Positions 17,328 through 26,228 of a DNA stretch of 28,316 nt are shown here, in pieces. A model generated the notes under the pieces. The model worked only from the letters and a program-made list of their open reading frames with translations, was not told the origin of the DNA and made no database searches. The position numbers and the translations under genes are program-made. This DNA comes from an uncultured Methylobacillus sp. Its GTDB lineage: Bacteria > Pseudomonadota > Gammaproteobacteria > Burkholderiales > Methylophilaceae. The stretch covers positions 1 through 28,316 of the forward strand of contig CAMLDO010000026.1 of the NCBI GenBank assembly GCA_946478865.1, given 5' to 3'. Numbering within the stretch: position 1 is the first letter of the stretch; the number at the start of each line of letters is the position of its first letter.

Positions 17328-19055
17328 TCAGGCCTTGCTGACGAGGATGTCTTCCATAATCAGATACTGCAGATCCGAGCCGAAGAACATGTTGAGCGCA
17401 TCGGTCGGGGAACAGATCATGGGTTCGCCGCGGCGGTTGAGCGAGGTATTGAGCACCACGCCGTTTCCAGTGAGCTTTTCCAGTTCGACCATGAGGTCGT
17501 AGTAGCGTGGATTGAACTCGCGCTTCAGCACTTGAGCACGCGAAGTGCCGTCTTCGTGCACGACTTCCGGCACACGCGATTTCCATTCCTCGGCCACTTC
17601 AAAGGTGAAGGTCATGAACGGCGCGGGATGATCAGTCTGCAGCATGCTTGGGCCGACGGTGTCCAGCATGCTCGGGCAGAACGGGCGCCAGCGCTCGCGG
17701 AACTTGATCTGCTCGTTGATGCGGTCGGCCACGCCGGTCGCGCTGGGACAGCCCAGGATGGAGCGCCCACCGAGTGCGCGCGGGCCGAACTCCATGCGGC
17801 CTTGGAACCAGGCGACGGGATTGCCGTCGGCGAGGATTTTCGCAATTGCTTGCGGCACGTTGTCGATCTTCTGCCACTTCGGCTGCGAGGCATGCTTGAC
17901 ACAAGCGGCGATTACGTCCTCGTTGGTGTATTTCGGGCCGAGGTAGACATGTTCCATCTTCTCGACCGGCACGCCACGCTGCACGGAAACATACGAGGCA
18001 GCCCCCACTGCCGTGCCTGCATCGCCCGAGGCCGGCTGCACGAACAGTTCCTTCACCTCCGGCCGCGCGATGATCTTCTGGTTGAGCTTGACGTTGAGCG
18101 CACCACCGCCGGAGAAAGCCAGCTTGCCGGTGTCACGCAGGATGTCGCCCAGATAGTAGTCCATCATCTCCAGCGCGAGCTTCTCGAACAATGCCTGCAT
18201 GCTTGCGGCGTAGTGGACATAGGGATTGTCCGCGATGTCGCCTTCACGCATCGGGCCCAGCCACTCGATCAACTTGGGCGAGAAATAGTAGCCCTTGCCC
18301 TTTTCCTTGTAGCGGCGGAAGCCGATGACGTTGGCGTAGTCGGTATTGATGACCAACTCGCCATTCTCGAACTTGGCAAGACGCGAGAAATCGTACTTGG
18401 CGGCGTCGCCGTAGGGCGCCATGCCCATGACCTTGTATTCGCCGTCCAGCATCTCGAAACCGAGGTATTCGGTCAGCGCACCATACAGGCCACCCAGCGA
18501 ATCCGGGTCGTAGAACTCCTTGATCTTGTGGATTTTCCCGTTTTCGCCGTAGCCGAAGAAGGTGGTCGCATACTCGCCCTTGCCGTCGATGCCCATGATC
18601 GCGGTTTTCTCGGTGAAGCCCGAGCAGTGGTAGGCACTGGAAGCATGTGTCAGATGATGCTCGACCGGCACGATCTCGATTTTCTTGAGATCGAAGCCGA
18701 GCTGCTGCAAGCACCATTCGATACGCTTCTTGTAACGGTAGAAACGACGATTACCTGCAAAAATGGCATCCAGGCCGCGATCCGGTGCATACCAGTAACG
18801 CTTGGCGTAGTGCCAGCGCGCTTTGCTGCCGAACAGCGGAATCGGTGCGTAGGGGATCGCTACCGCATCGACTTGCGATGGATTGATGCCGGCGAAGTCC
18901 AGGCAGAATCGGGCAGCCTCGTACGGCATGCGGTTCTTGGCATGCTTGTCGCGCACGAAGCGCTCCTCTTCCGCCGCTGCCACCAGCTTGCCGTCGATAT
19001 AAAGCGCTGCCGAAGGATCGTGCGTCAGCGCGCCGGATAAACCCAGAATGATCAT
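17328..19055 (-). CDS. NodU/CmcH-family O-carbamoyltransferase (LPS core)
   Basis: Transfers a carbamoyl group from carbamoyl phosphate, via carbamoyl-adenylate, to a sugar hydroxyl. The 575-residue product has the Kae1-like N-terminal domain: MIILGLSGALTHDPSAAL, the metal site VEHHLTHASSAYH with H133, H134 and H137, and D157 in MGIDGKGEYATT. The C-terminal domain has FQGRMEFGPRALGGRSILG and NTSLNRRGEPM. Length is typical. P. aeruginosa carries a homologous enzyme beside waaP that is linked to 7-O-carbamoylation of a core heptose, so the same role is inferred here. Its ATG overlaps the stop of the tandem-kinase gene (ATGA), and the next gene starts two bases after its stop. Confidence 0.9.
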   Translation of the reverse strand: MIILGLSGALTHDPSAALYIDGKLVAAAEEERFVRDKHAKNRMPYEAARFCLDFAGINPSQVDAVAIPYAPIPLFGSKARWHYAKRYWYAPDRGLDAIFAGNRRFYRYKKRIEWCLQQLGFDLKKIEIVPVEHHLTHASSAYHCSGFTEKTAIMGIDGKGEYATTFFGYGENGKIHKIKEFYDPDSLGGLYGALTEYLGFEMLDGEYKVMGMAPYGDAAKYDFSRLAKFENGELVINTDYANVIGFRRYKEKGKGYYFSPKLIEWLGPMREGDIADNPYVHYAASMQALFEKLALEMMDYYLGDILRDTGKLAFSGGGALNVKLNQKIIARPEVKELFVQPASGDAGTAVGAASYVSVQRGVPVEKMEHVYLGPKYTNEDVIAACVKHASQPKWQKIDNVPQAIAKILADGNPVAWFQGRMEFGPRALGGRSILGCPSATGVADRINEQIKFRERWRPFCPSMLDTVGPSMLQTDHPAPFMTFTFEVAEEWKSRVPEVVHEDGTSRAQVLKREFNPRYYDLMVELEKLTGNGVVLNTSLNRRGEPMICSPTDALNMFFGSDLQYLIMEDILVSKA

Positions 19056-20527
19056 GTTGTCTCGCTAGTTTGCTCGATGCCGGCCCGTTTCAATAAGGGA
19101 TCGTTGCCGTATACCTGCATCAATGCGGATTTCACCATCCGCAAAATATCGGGGGCATTGTGCCAGTTTTTCAAAAACCGCCGCAAATCGCGCACATGGC
19201 GGCGCGAAAATTGCCGCTCACAGCGATGCATCTTCATTGCATCGAGATCGAGCAGCAATGGTGACCCATCGACCCACTTCATATTGGTCGCCTTCATGTC
19301 GCCGTGCTCGATACGCAGCAGGCGCAGCTTGTGGAACAGACGCGCAACCTGGAGGGCGACACTCTGCTTTTGCGCCTCATTGAGCGACGGGTCGGCAAAG
19401 ACTTCCGTGATATCCGGCCCATCGACAAATGCCGCCAGAAACCATGCCTCGCGCCGCAATAGCCCACAACGGCGTTCGATCAAAGCCAGCGGCGCCGGAG
19501 TAGGGATTTCGAACGACCGCAACAGGTGCGCGTTCGACCAGGAAACACTTGCACGCGATGGACGCCAGGCACGGCCCAGCCCATGCCAAAAATTCTTGAT
19601 ATTGTACCGCTTGACGACCACCCGGCGCGCGCTGGATTGCACCAGCCCGACTGTGCAGGTATTGCCACTCTTGAGACGCACGCTGTCCGGAGCCTCAAGA
19701 AAAGCGTCAGGATGCTCGACCAGACGATTCAAATCCGCATCCGCTTCATTCCGGACAACGGCGAGATATCGATCGAAGCGGCGTGTGACGTGAATATCCG
19801 AGCACTCGCGCAGCACCTTGCGCGCAACATTTTTCCTGGCCGATTTGTAGCGCACTCTCTGCACGCGCGCCTGCAGCGCTTGCGGCGAAACCGATTCCTG
19901 CCAGCCGCGAATCCGCGCATACATCGTCAGCCACTCAGGGATACGAGCGTCATCGAGCGCGTCGAATTTGGAGAGCAGCAGCGCCAGATTGCCCAATGCC
20001 ACTTCGCGGGATACTCCTTGCGCGTGGATACGAATGCCATCACCGTCCAGCGTGTACATGACATCGACGCTCAGCAGAAAATTGCGGGGATACAGATCCG
20101 TCTGCACCAGGCCCGCAGCATGATGCGCTGCCACGGTATGTACCAGCTTGTCGGCAAGATCATGGCGCTGGCTGGTATCGCCGCTTTTCCACGCCTCTTC
20201 GACATTGCGGCTGTCCGGCACAGCAGCGAAGATCAATGCCTGCCCTTGCCCTCCGGCGATGGCTCCTTGATGCAGCAGCTCCGGCGTGGGCAATCCTCTT
20301 TCCATCAGCGCTCGCGCACCCTGCGCATCCCGGGCTGCATAGCGGGCGGCCTGATCACCGATGAACAGCTTGGCGTAGACGGCCTTTCCTTGCCACGTGC
20401 CGCTGCACACGAGTCGGCGGCCGGAAATGCGGCGTACTACCTGCTGGCAGTAGAGCGGCACCGTTTGCTCCAATGCCGCCTGGAAATTCTCGCCACCTTC
20501 GCGGCTGATACGTTCGAGTTCTGTCAT
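19052..20527 (-). CDS. Tandem two-domain LPS kinase-like protein
   Basis: A 491-residue protein with two kinase-like domains in series. Domain 1 (about 1-235) has VYAKLFIG with the ATP-site lysine, GLVQTDLYPRNFLL as catalytic loop with Asp, and LDGDGI. Domain 2 (about 255-491) has VVVKRYNIKNFWHG, RIEHGDMKATNMKW as catalytic loop with Asp, and LLDLDAMKMH. Both domains therefore keep Lys, catalytic Asp and metal-binding Asp, unlike the other two kinase-like proteins nearby. P. aeruginosa has, from memory, a similarly long protein between waaP and its carbamoyltransferase. It is coupled on both sides by ATGA overlaps (waaP before, carbamoyltransferase after). Likely heptose phosphorylation; the acceptor is unknown. 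Confidence 0.8.
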   Translation of the reverse strand: MTELERISREGGENFQAALEQTVPLYCQQVVRRISGRRLVCSGTWQGKAVYAKLFIGDQAARYAARDAQGARALMERGLPTPELLHQGAIAGGQGQALIFAAVPDSRNVEEAWKSGDTSQRHDLADKLVHTVAAHHAAGLVQTDLYPRNFLLSVDVMYTLDGDGIRIHAQGVSREVALGNLALLLSKFDALDDARIPEWLTMYARIRGWQESVSPQALQARVQRVRYKSARKNVARKVLRECSDIHVTRRFDRYLAVVRNEADADLNRLVEHPDAFLEAPDSVRLKSGNTCTVGLVQSSARRVVVKRYNIKNFWHGLGRAWRPSRASVSWSNAHLLRSFEIPTPAPLALIERRCGLLRREAWFLAAFVDGPDITEVFADPSLNEAQKQSVALQVARLFHKLRLLRIEHGDMKATNMKWVDGSPLLLDLDAMKMHRCERQFSRRHVRDLRRFLKNWHNAPDILRMVKSALMQVYGNDPLLKRAGIEQTSETT

Positions 20528-21354
20528 GCCCGGTCGAACGGCGTCACGGGCCAGCGGCCGTGAAACTTGTGATAGAGCTTGCGGGCTCGCTGGTCTACTT
20601 GCTTCCAGAAACCGGCTTCCTCACGCAGAACGATACGCAGTGCCTTACCCCGGTACAGTCTCAGAAAGCGCAGACAGTCGCGGCGCGTGAGGCCGATGTC
20701 GAGTGCCGAGAAATACAAGGCTGCCATGTCTTTCATCCGTGCGGAAACGGGAGTCTTACGCCGCACCGGCATACGATGCAGGTCGATCAGATAGAGATAG
20801 ACCTCCCCCGCTTCGAGACGCTTCTTGTCGAGACACAAGTGGCAGATATAGAAATCGCGATGGTTGAGGCCATGATCGTGAATGCCGGCCGCTATTGCAG
20901 CCACACGACGCAAAAGAGCGCGTTTTAGTGCCAGCGGCGGCGGCTGGTCGGGCCAGTCCCGGCAGAAATCTTCCAGCGACACGATGTCGCCCAGATCCTC
21001 GGTAATGATGAAGGATTGCAGCGATGCGGGGCTGAGCCCGCGGCATCCATATGCGACGGCAGGCGTGGTCGGAATCCCCAGCATATCCAGTCGCTTGATC
21101 GCTCGCCACTCCGTATTGGCGCTTACCACCGGCAGGCGCAGCGTCAGCAGGTTCTTGAAAATCTCACCCCAGCCGACGCCATAGTGCAGCTTGGCGAAGT
21201 AGGAGTTGCCGTTAAGCTCGAATCGCAAGGTGCGGCGACCGGGCATATCGCGGAAAACCTCGCCTTGCAGTTGCATCGCCCTGTCGAATCCCCGTTCGTG
21301 TCCCCAAGAGCGCTCAAGCTCTTCCGACAATATCAGACTATTACAGCCCTTCAT
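20524..21354 (-). CDS. waaP: LPS core heptose I kinase WaaP
   Basis: Phosphorylates O-4 of heptose I in the LPS inner core, needed for outer-membrane integrity. The 276-residue product has the N-lobe lysine in SYFAKLHYG (K55), a conserved TEWRAIKRL helix, the signature catalytic loop HGLNHRDFYICHLCLD with D167, and the metal-binding YLYLIDLHR (D191). These match E. coli and P. aeruginosa WaaP. The ATG at 21354 lies two bases after the waaG stop, and the stop overlaps the next gene as ATGA. Second gene of the minus-strand decoration chain. Confidence 0.94.
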   Translation of the reverse strand: MKGCNSLILSEELERSWGHERGFDRAMQLQGEVFRDMPGRRTLRFELNGNSYFAKLHYGVGWGEIFKNLLTLRLPVVSANTEWRAIKRLDMLGIPTTPAVAYGCRGLSPASLQSFIITEDLGDIVSLEDFCRDWPDQPPPLALKRALLRRVAAIAAGIHDHGLNHRDFYICHLCLDKKRLEAGEVYLYLIDLHRMPVRRKTPVSARMKDMAALYFSALDIGLTRRDCLRFLRLYRGKALRIVLREEAGFWKQVDQRARKLYHKFHGRWPVTPFDRA

Positions 21355-21356
21355 GT

Positions 21357-22496
21357 CTAGAGGCGCCTTTCTTTATTACTGGCCGTATCGACGAGCACGC
21401 TCACTTCGAATCCGGCTTGATATTCACTCATCAGCATCTGCATGTAACTCTTGCCGTTGGCTGCCCACTGCGTCCGATTATCAGCGGCCAGCATGCGCTT
21501 CAGCTTGCTATTGAACTCCGATTGTTGATAAGGCGACTTCAAGAGTTCTCCCGCCTCAGCCTGTGCCACATGTCCCGCATAGCCACACACATCGCTTACC
21601 AGGATGGGCAGGCCGCATGCCATTGCCTCCAGCAACACATGCCCTGCAAGCTCGGATCGCGCCGGATGCACAAGAAGGTCAGCCGCATGCATCAAGCGTG
21701 CAATATCATTGCGCCCCCCGTGTATCACCACTTGCCTGGACAATCCCAGCTCTGCCGCCTGAGCCTTGAACAGTTTGGGGTTGTCCTGACCAACGACCAG
21801 AAACCGAGTTCGATCCCGGAGCCCTGGAGGAAGTGATGCCAGCCCCTCTATGACACGATCTACGCCTTTGGTGCGAAATCCCGAACCTACCATCAGGAGC
21901 AGATAATCACTGGGGTCAAAACCGAACTCCTTGCGTACATCTTTTCTTGCAGTCTTCGTATCGGTGCTTTGGAATCGCTCCTGAGAAATGCCAGGGGGAA
22001 CCAAATGAAAGCGCTCTTCGGAGGTCCCATAGTTTTTCTGGAAAATCGTTTGCTCCCGCGGCGAAAGCAGCAAGATTTCGCATGCTGACTGTTGCGAGAA
22101 TACCGCCTTTTCGCACTCTGCAAAGAACCGGTATCGACCACTCAACCGATACCACCACCCTCGCTCCTGATGCGCACGTTCAATGAAACAGGGGTCGGCA
22201 GCGAAATACACATCTAGCCCCGGCATCCGGTTGAAACCGACTACCAGATCGAAATGTTCGGCGTCGATTCGCGCCTGCACCTTGCCAATGAAATCGCGAT
22301 AACGGCGATGATTGAGCCAGCCCTGTGCCGCAACAACATGCACATGAATGCCCTCTTCCGGCATCTCTCCCTGCCAGGAAAGCGTATAAACATGCACCTC
22401 ATGCCCCAGCCTCACGCTTTCGCGAGCGATGCGCAGCATGTCGCGCTGGACGCCGCCAAACGGGAAATACTTGAAGATGACAAAGGCGAATTTCAT
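21357..22496 (-). CDS. waaG: LPS core glucosyltransferase WaaG
   Basis: GT4 enzyme that adds the first outer-core hexose to heptose II (glucose in E. coli; the donor may differ here). From the ATG at 22496 the protein has 379 residues, beginning MKFAFVIFKYFPFGGVQRDM, nearly the E. coli WaaG N-terminus. Further matches are VGFNRMPGLDVYFAADPCF, GSGFRTKGVDRVIEGLASLP, VVGQDNP, and the retaining-GT motif ELAGHVLLEAMACGLPIL. The frame is open 23 codons upstream, but the N-terminal alignment sets the start. It heads the chain waaG-waaP-tandem kinase-carbamoyltransferase-kinase-GT2. The 218-base divergent gap to ugd must carry its promoter; I could not pick one. Confidence 0.95.
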   Translation of the reverse strand: MKFAFVIFKYFPFGGVQRDMLRIARESVRLGHEVHVYTLSWQGEMPEEGIHVHVVAAQGWLNHRRYRDFIGKVQARIDAEHFDLVVGFNRMPGLDVYFAADPCFIERAHQERGWWYRLSGRYRFFAECEKAVFSQQSACEILLLSPREQTIFQKNYGTSEERFHLVPPGISQERFQSTDTKTARKDVRKEFGFDPSDYLLLMVGSGFRTKGVDRVIEGLASLPPGLRDRTRFLVVGQDNPKLFKAQAAELGLSRQVVIHGGRNDIARLMHAADLLVHPARSELAGHVLLEAMACGLPILVSDVCGYAGHVAQAEAGELLKSPYQQSEFNSKLKRMLAADNRTQWAANGKSYMQMLMSEYQAGFEVSVLVDTASNKERRL

Positions 22497-22714
22497 GCAG
22501 CCGGATATCGGGAAAAGGATGAATTGTATGCGAAAATGGCTCCCGATCCGTATTACGCCATGCAAACGACAAGAATATCCATTCGGGCCATTTCAACTCC
22601 GGACTTTCCTCCGGCACACTTCAAGCTCGACCGTAATTCCCCTGCAACCAAGCGCCATCAGAATATCGCGTTGCAGCAGCCCCATTCGACTATCGTTCAG
22701 GAGACCATAACACC

Positions 22715-24037
22715 ATGAAACTAAGCGTCATCGGTACCGGCTATGTGGGCCTGGTAACCGGCACCTGCTTGGCGGAGGTCGGCAACGACGTGCTCTGCCT
22801 CGACCTCGATCCCCGCAAGATCGAGATTCTGAATAACGGCGGCATCCCCATCCACGAGCCGGGTCTGCTGGAAATGGTGCAGCGCAACGTCGCGGCCGGA
22901 CGCCTGCGTTTCACGACCAGCGTCGAGGAAAGCGTCGCCTGGGGGCAAGTGCAATTCATTGCCGTCGGCACACCGCCCGATGAGGATGGCTCTGCCGATC
23001 TGCAATACGTGACCGCTGCCGCGCGGAACATCGCAAAACACATGACCGAATTCAAAGTGGTCGTGGACAAGAGCACGGTGCCGGTGGGAACCGCGGACAA
23101 GGTCAAGGCGGCGATGGAAGAGGAACTCAAGGCGCGCGGCGCGGAGATCCCCTTCGCCGTAGCCTCCAACCCTGAATTTCTCAAGGAAGGCGCAGCCGTC
23201 GAGGATTTCATGCGGCCAGACCGCATCGTGGTCGGCGCCGAGGACGAGCGCGCGATCGAATTGCTGCGCGAGATCTACATGCCATTCAACCGCACCAACA
23301 ATCGACTGGTGCTCATGGACATCCGCAGCGCGGAGCTCACCAAGTACGCCGCCAACTGCATGCTGGCGACGCGCATTTCCTTCATGAACGAGCTCGCCAA
23401 CCTGGCCGACCGGTTGGGCGCGGATATCGAGCAGGTGCGTCTCGGCATTGGCTCCGACCCGCGCATCGGCTACCACTTCCTCTATCCTGGCTGCGGTTAT
23501 GGCGGCTCATGCTTTCCCAAGGACGTGCAGGCGTTGATCCGTACGGCCGAATCCATCGGCCAGCCGCTCAAGGTGCTGAATGCAGTGGAAGAAGCCAACG
23601 ACGCGCAAAAGCGCGTGCTGCTGGACAAGATCGCACTGCGCTTCGGCAACGAACTGAAAGGCATGAACTTCGCGCTGTGGGGCCTTGCATTCAAGCCCAA
23701 TACCGACGACATGCGCGAGGCTTCCAGCCGTGTCGTGATCCAGGGCTTGTGGGAAATGGGCGCCACAGTAACGGTCTATGACCCGGTAGCGATGGACGAG
23801 TCGCGCCGCATTTTCGGCGACGACGCACGCCTGCGCTACGCCGACTCGCCGATGGAGGCGCTGGAAGGCGCAGATGCGCTCATCATCGTGACGGAATGGA
23901 AGGAATTCCGCGCCCCTGATTTCGCACGCATCAAGGCCGCCCTGAGAACGCCGGCGATTTTCGACGGGCGCAACATGTACACCCCCTCCATCGTGAAGTC
24001 CTACGGCCTGGAATATTCGGCCATCGGCCGCCGTTAA
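22715..24037 (+). CDS. ugd: UDP-glucose 6-dehydrogenase
   Basis: Oxidises UDP-glucose to UDP-glucuronic acid with two NAD. The 440-residue product has the Rossmann start [50 protein letters not shown], and the catalytic cysteine C266 in [13 protein letters not shown]; the C-terminal domain has [20 protein letters not shown] lies at 22699-22703, 11 bases before the ATG. It is convergent with the UDP-glucuronate epimerase gene 10 bases away, and together they would make UDP-galacturonate. No terminator is visible in the short gap. Confidence 0.96.
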   Translation: MKLSVIGTGYVGLVTGTCLAEVGNDVLCLDLDPRKIEILNNGGIPIHEPGLLEMVQRNVAAGRLRFTTSVEESVAWGQVQFIAVGTPPDEDGSADLQYVTAAARNIAKHMTEFKVVVDKSTVPVGTADKVKAAMEEELKARGAEIPFAVASNPEFLKEGAAVEDFMRPDRIVVGAEDERAIELLREIYMPFNRTNNRLVLMDIRSAELTKYAANCMLATRISFMNELANLADRLGADIEQVRLGIGSDPRIGYHFLYPGCGYGGSCFPKDVQALIRTAESIGQPLKVLNAVEEANDAQKRVLLDKIALRFGNELKGMNFALWGLAFKPNTDDMREASSRVVIQGLWEMGATVTVYDPVAMDESRRIFGDDARLRYADSPMEALEGADALIIVTEWKEFRAPDFARIKAALRTPAIFDGRNMYTPSIVKSYGLEYSAIGRR

Positions 24038-24047
24038 TAGAAAATTG

Positions 24048-25064
24048 TCAGCGAGTACCGTCGCCGTAGAAGGTGCGGTACCAGCTGGCAAATTTTTCCA
24101 GCCCTTCTTCGATGGACGTAGCCGGCCGGAATCCGACATCCGCCATGAGATCGTCCACGTCGGCATAGGTCGCCGGCACATCGCCCGGCTGCATCGGCAG
24201 AAAATTCTTGACGGCTATCTTGCCCAGATGGCGCTCCAGCGTCGCGATCATGTCCATGAGCCGCACCGGATTGTTGTTCCCGATGTTGTAGAGCTTGTAG
24301 GGTGCCTTGCTGGTACCCGGATCCGGAGCATCGCCACTCCACGCGGGATTGCCTGCAGGGACCTTGTCCAGCACCCGGATCACCCCTTCCACAATATCGT
24401 CGATATAGGTGAAATCACGCTGCATGTCGCCGTGGTTGAATACGTTGATCGCACGGCCTTCGAGGATGTCGCGCGTGAACGAGAAATACGCCATGTCCGG
24501 CCGCCCCCATGGACCGTAGACCGTGAAAAAGCGCAGCCCGGTAGTGGGGATACCATAAAGATGGCTATAGGTATGCGCCATGAGCTCGTTGGCCTTCTTG
24601 CTTGCCGCATACAGGCTCACGGGATGATCGACGTTGTGATGCACCGAGAACGGCATGCGCGTATTGGCGCCGTAGACCGAACTCGATGAGGCGTATACCA
24701 GATGTTCCACGCCGTGATGACGGCAGCCCTCCAGAATGTTGACGAAACCGAGCAGGTTGGAATCCACATAAGCATAAGGATTCTTGAGCGAATAACGCAC
24801 ACCCGCCTGCGCCGCGAGGTTCACCACGCGCTGCGGCTTGTACTGCGCGAACACGCCTTCCATTGCGGCGCGGTCATGCAGGCCCGCGCGAATTTCGGTA
24901 AACGCCGGATGCGGCTTGATGCGCTCCAGTCGCGCCTCCTTGAGCCGCACGTCGTAATAATCATTGACGTTATCCACGCCGATCACTTCATCGCCGCGCT
25001 CGAGCAGGCGGATCGCGAGTTCGTTGCCGATGAAACCGGCCGTACCAGTCACGAGAATTTTCAT
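24048..25064 (-). CDS. UDP-glucuronate 4-epimerase
   Basis: Extended short-chain dehydrogenase/reductase of 338 residues: TGTAGFIG at 6-13, the YYDVRLKEARLERI segment characteristic of CapI/LspL-type UDP-glucuronate epimerases, ASSSSVYG, catalytic Y152 and K156 (YAASK), TVYGPWGRPDMAYFSF, and QRDFTYIDDIV. The GRPDMA stretch after VYGP and the YYD segment favour UDP-glucuronate over UDP-glucose as substrate. The product would be UDP-galacturonic acid, for LPS core or capsule. The ATG at 25064 begins exactly at the first strand. Divergent from waaC. Confidence 0.9.
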   Translation of the reverse strand: MKILVTGTAGFIGNELAIRLLERGDEVIGVDNVNDYYDVRLKEARLERIKPHPAFTEIRAGLHDRAAMEGVFAQYKPQRVVNLAAQAGVRYSLKNPYAYVDSNLLGFVNILEGCRHHGVEHLVYASSSSVYGANTRMPFSVHHNVDHPVSLYAASKKANELMAHTYSHLYGIPTTGLRFFTVYGPWGRPDMAYFSFTRDILEGRAINVFNHGDMQRDFTYIDDIVEGVIRVLDKVPAGNPAWSGDAPDPGTSKAPYKLYNIGNNNPVRLMDMIATLERHLGKIAVKNFLPMQPGDVPATYADVDDLMADVGFRPATSIEEGLEKFASWYRTFYGDGTR

Positions 25065-25184
25065 TTCAATGCTCCAGGCATTCGTCTTGTTGTTTTCAGC
25101 ATCCTGTTTAACACAGCCTCATCAAATCGCAATGATCCGTTCAGACCGCCGCGAGGTGGATTATGTGCGAAAATGCGCGCCATC

Positions 25185-26171
25185 ATGCGTATCCTGCTCG
25201 TCAAGACTTCGTCCATGGGCGACCTCGTGCACAACATGCCTATGGTAGCCGACATCCGCCATCGTTTTCCCGATGCCGTCATTGACTGGGTCGCGGAGGA
25301 AAGCTTCGTCGAGATCGCGCGCATGAATACCGAGATCGAACGCATCATTCCGGTCAATATGCGACGCTGGAAGCGCCACCTCGGCAACCGCCAGACCTGG
25401 CAAGAACTTTCAGACTTCCGCCGCGAACTTAAATCAGACCGTTACGATGCGATACTGGATACTCAGGGTCTGCTGAAAAGCGCACTGATTTGCCGCTGGG
25501 CCCATGGCCCCTCGCACGGTCAGAACAGCCTCACCGCGCGCGAAGCCGCGGCCGGATGGCTATACACCCACCCGCACGACATTCCGCGCAACCTGCATGC
25601 GATCACTCGCAACCGGCTGCTTGGCGCGCGTGCACTGGGCTACGACTTGCCCGCCACCCCACCCCGCTACGACCTGCAATTACAACCGGCTCAACTGCCG
25701 TTCACTCCTACATCGCCCTACGCGATAGTGCTGCATGGCACAGCACGCGCGGCCAAGCTGTGGCCGGTAGCGCACTGGATAGTCTTCTGCCGCGAACTGG
25801 CGCTCACCCACCCCACCATCCTGCTGCCGTGGGGCAACGAAACCGAACGCCTGCGTGCAGAGGAAATCGCCGCCGCCGTGCCGAGCTGCCAGGTGCTGCC
25901 ACGACTCAACCTGACCCAGCTCGCACACCTGCTGCAGGGTGCCGGCGTGGTGGTCGGGCTGGATACCGGCCTGATGCATCTCGCCGTCGGCCTTGGCATC
26001 CCTACGCTGGCAATCTTCTGCGACACCGAAATCTGGCAGGCCGGCACCTACCCGCCCGCCGGCGCCCATGCGCTCACCGCAGGCGGCAAGAGCATCGTGC
26101 CCACCCCCGATGAAGTTATCGCCGGGCTGAACCGGGTGATCGCGCTGTCAGCCACGCCTCGTTCCGCTTAA
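25185..26171 (+). CDS. waaC: ADP-heptose:LPS heptosyltransferase I
   Basis: GT9 enzyme that adds the first heptose to Kdo of lipid A-Kdo2. From the ATG at 25185 it has 328 residues beginning MRILLVKTSSMGDLVHNMP, which aligns with E. coli WaaC. Downstream are LDTQGLLKSAL, VLHGTARAAKLWP, and the donor block VVGLDTGLMHLAVGLGIPT followed by ALFCD-like AIFCDTEIWQAG. An in-frame ATG at 25173 would add four residues and cannot be excluded. The longer open frame upstream is antisense to the epimerase gene and rejected. It is separated from waaF by about 13 kb. Confidence 0.94.
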   Translation: MRILLVKTSSMGDLVHNMPMVADIRHRFPDAVIDWVAEESFVEIARMNTEIERIIPVNMRRWKRHLGNRQTWQELSDFRRELKSDRYDAILDTQGLLKSALICRWAHGPSHGQNSLTAREAAAGWLYTHPHDIPRNLHAITRNRLLGARALGYDLPATPPRYDLQLQPAQLPFTPTSPYAIVLHGTARAAKLWPVAHWIVFCRELALTHPTILLPWGNETERLRAEEIAAAVPSCQVLPRLNLTQLAHLLQGAGVVVGLDTGLMHLAVGLGIPTLAIFCDTEIWQAGTYPPAGAHALTAGGKSIVPTPDEVIAGLNRVIALSATPRSA

Positions 26172-26189
26172 ATCCAGCCTAGATTTTTC

Positions 26190-26216
26190 TCAAGCATGGG
26201 AGATTCATGCCGATAA
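26190..26216 (+). promoter_or_regulatory. Sigma-28 (FliA)-like promoter
   Basis: GCCGATAA at 26209-26216 is an exact match to the flagellar sigma-28 -10 element. TCAAGCAT at 26190-26197 matches five of eight positions of the -35 element TAAAGTTT, with the standard 11-base spacer between them. Transcription would start close to 26223, at or just before the ATG of the next gene, giving a leaderless or nearly leaderless message. Found by eye; not experimentally supported. Confidence 0.5.
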
Positions 26217-26228
26217 ATCAGGCATGAA
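26204..26228. repeat. Perfect 8-bp inverted repeat over the start codon
   Basis: TTCATGCC at 26204-26211 and GGCATGAA at 26221-26228 are perfect inverted copies separated by nine bases. The right arm contains the ATG of the calcium-loop protein gene and the left arm runs into the sigma-28-like -10 element. It could be an operator, or an RNA hairpin that hides the start codon in transcripts reading through from waaC. Confidence 0.7.

Noticed and set aside
24702..25184. A 161-codon N-terminal extension of WaaC
   Set aside because: It is antisense to the epimerase gene and lacks similarity; WaaC begins at MRILLVKTSSMGD.
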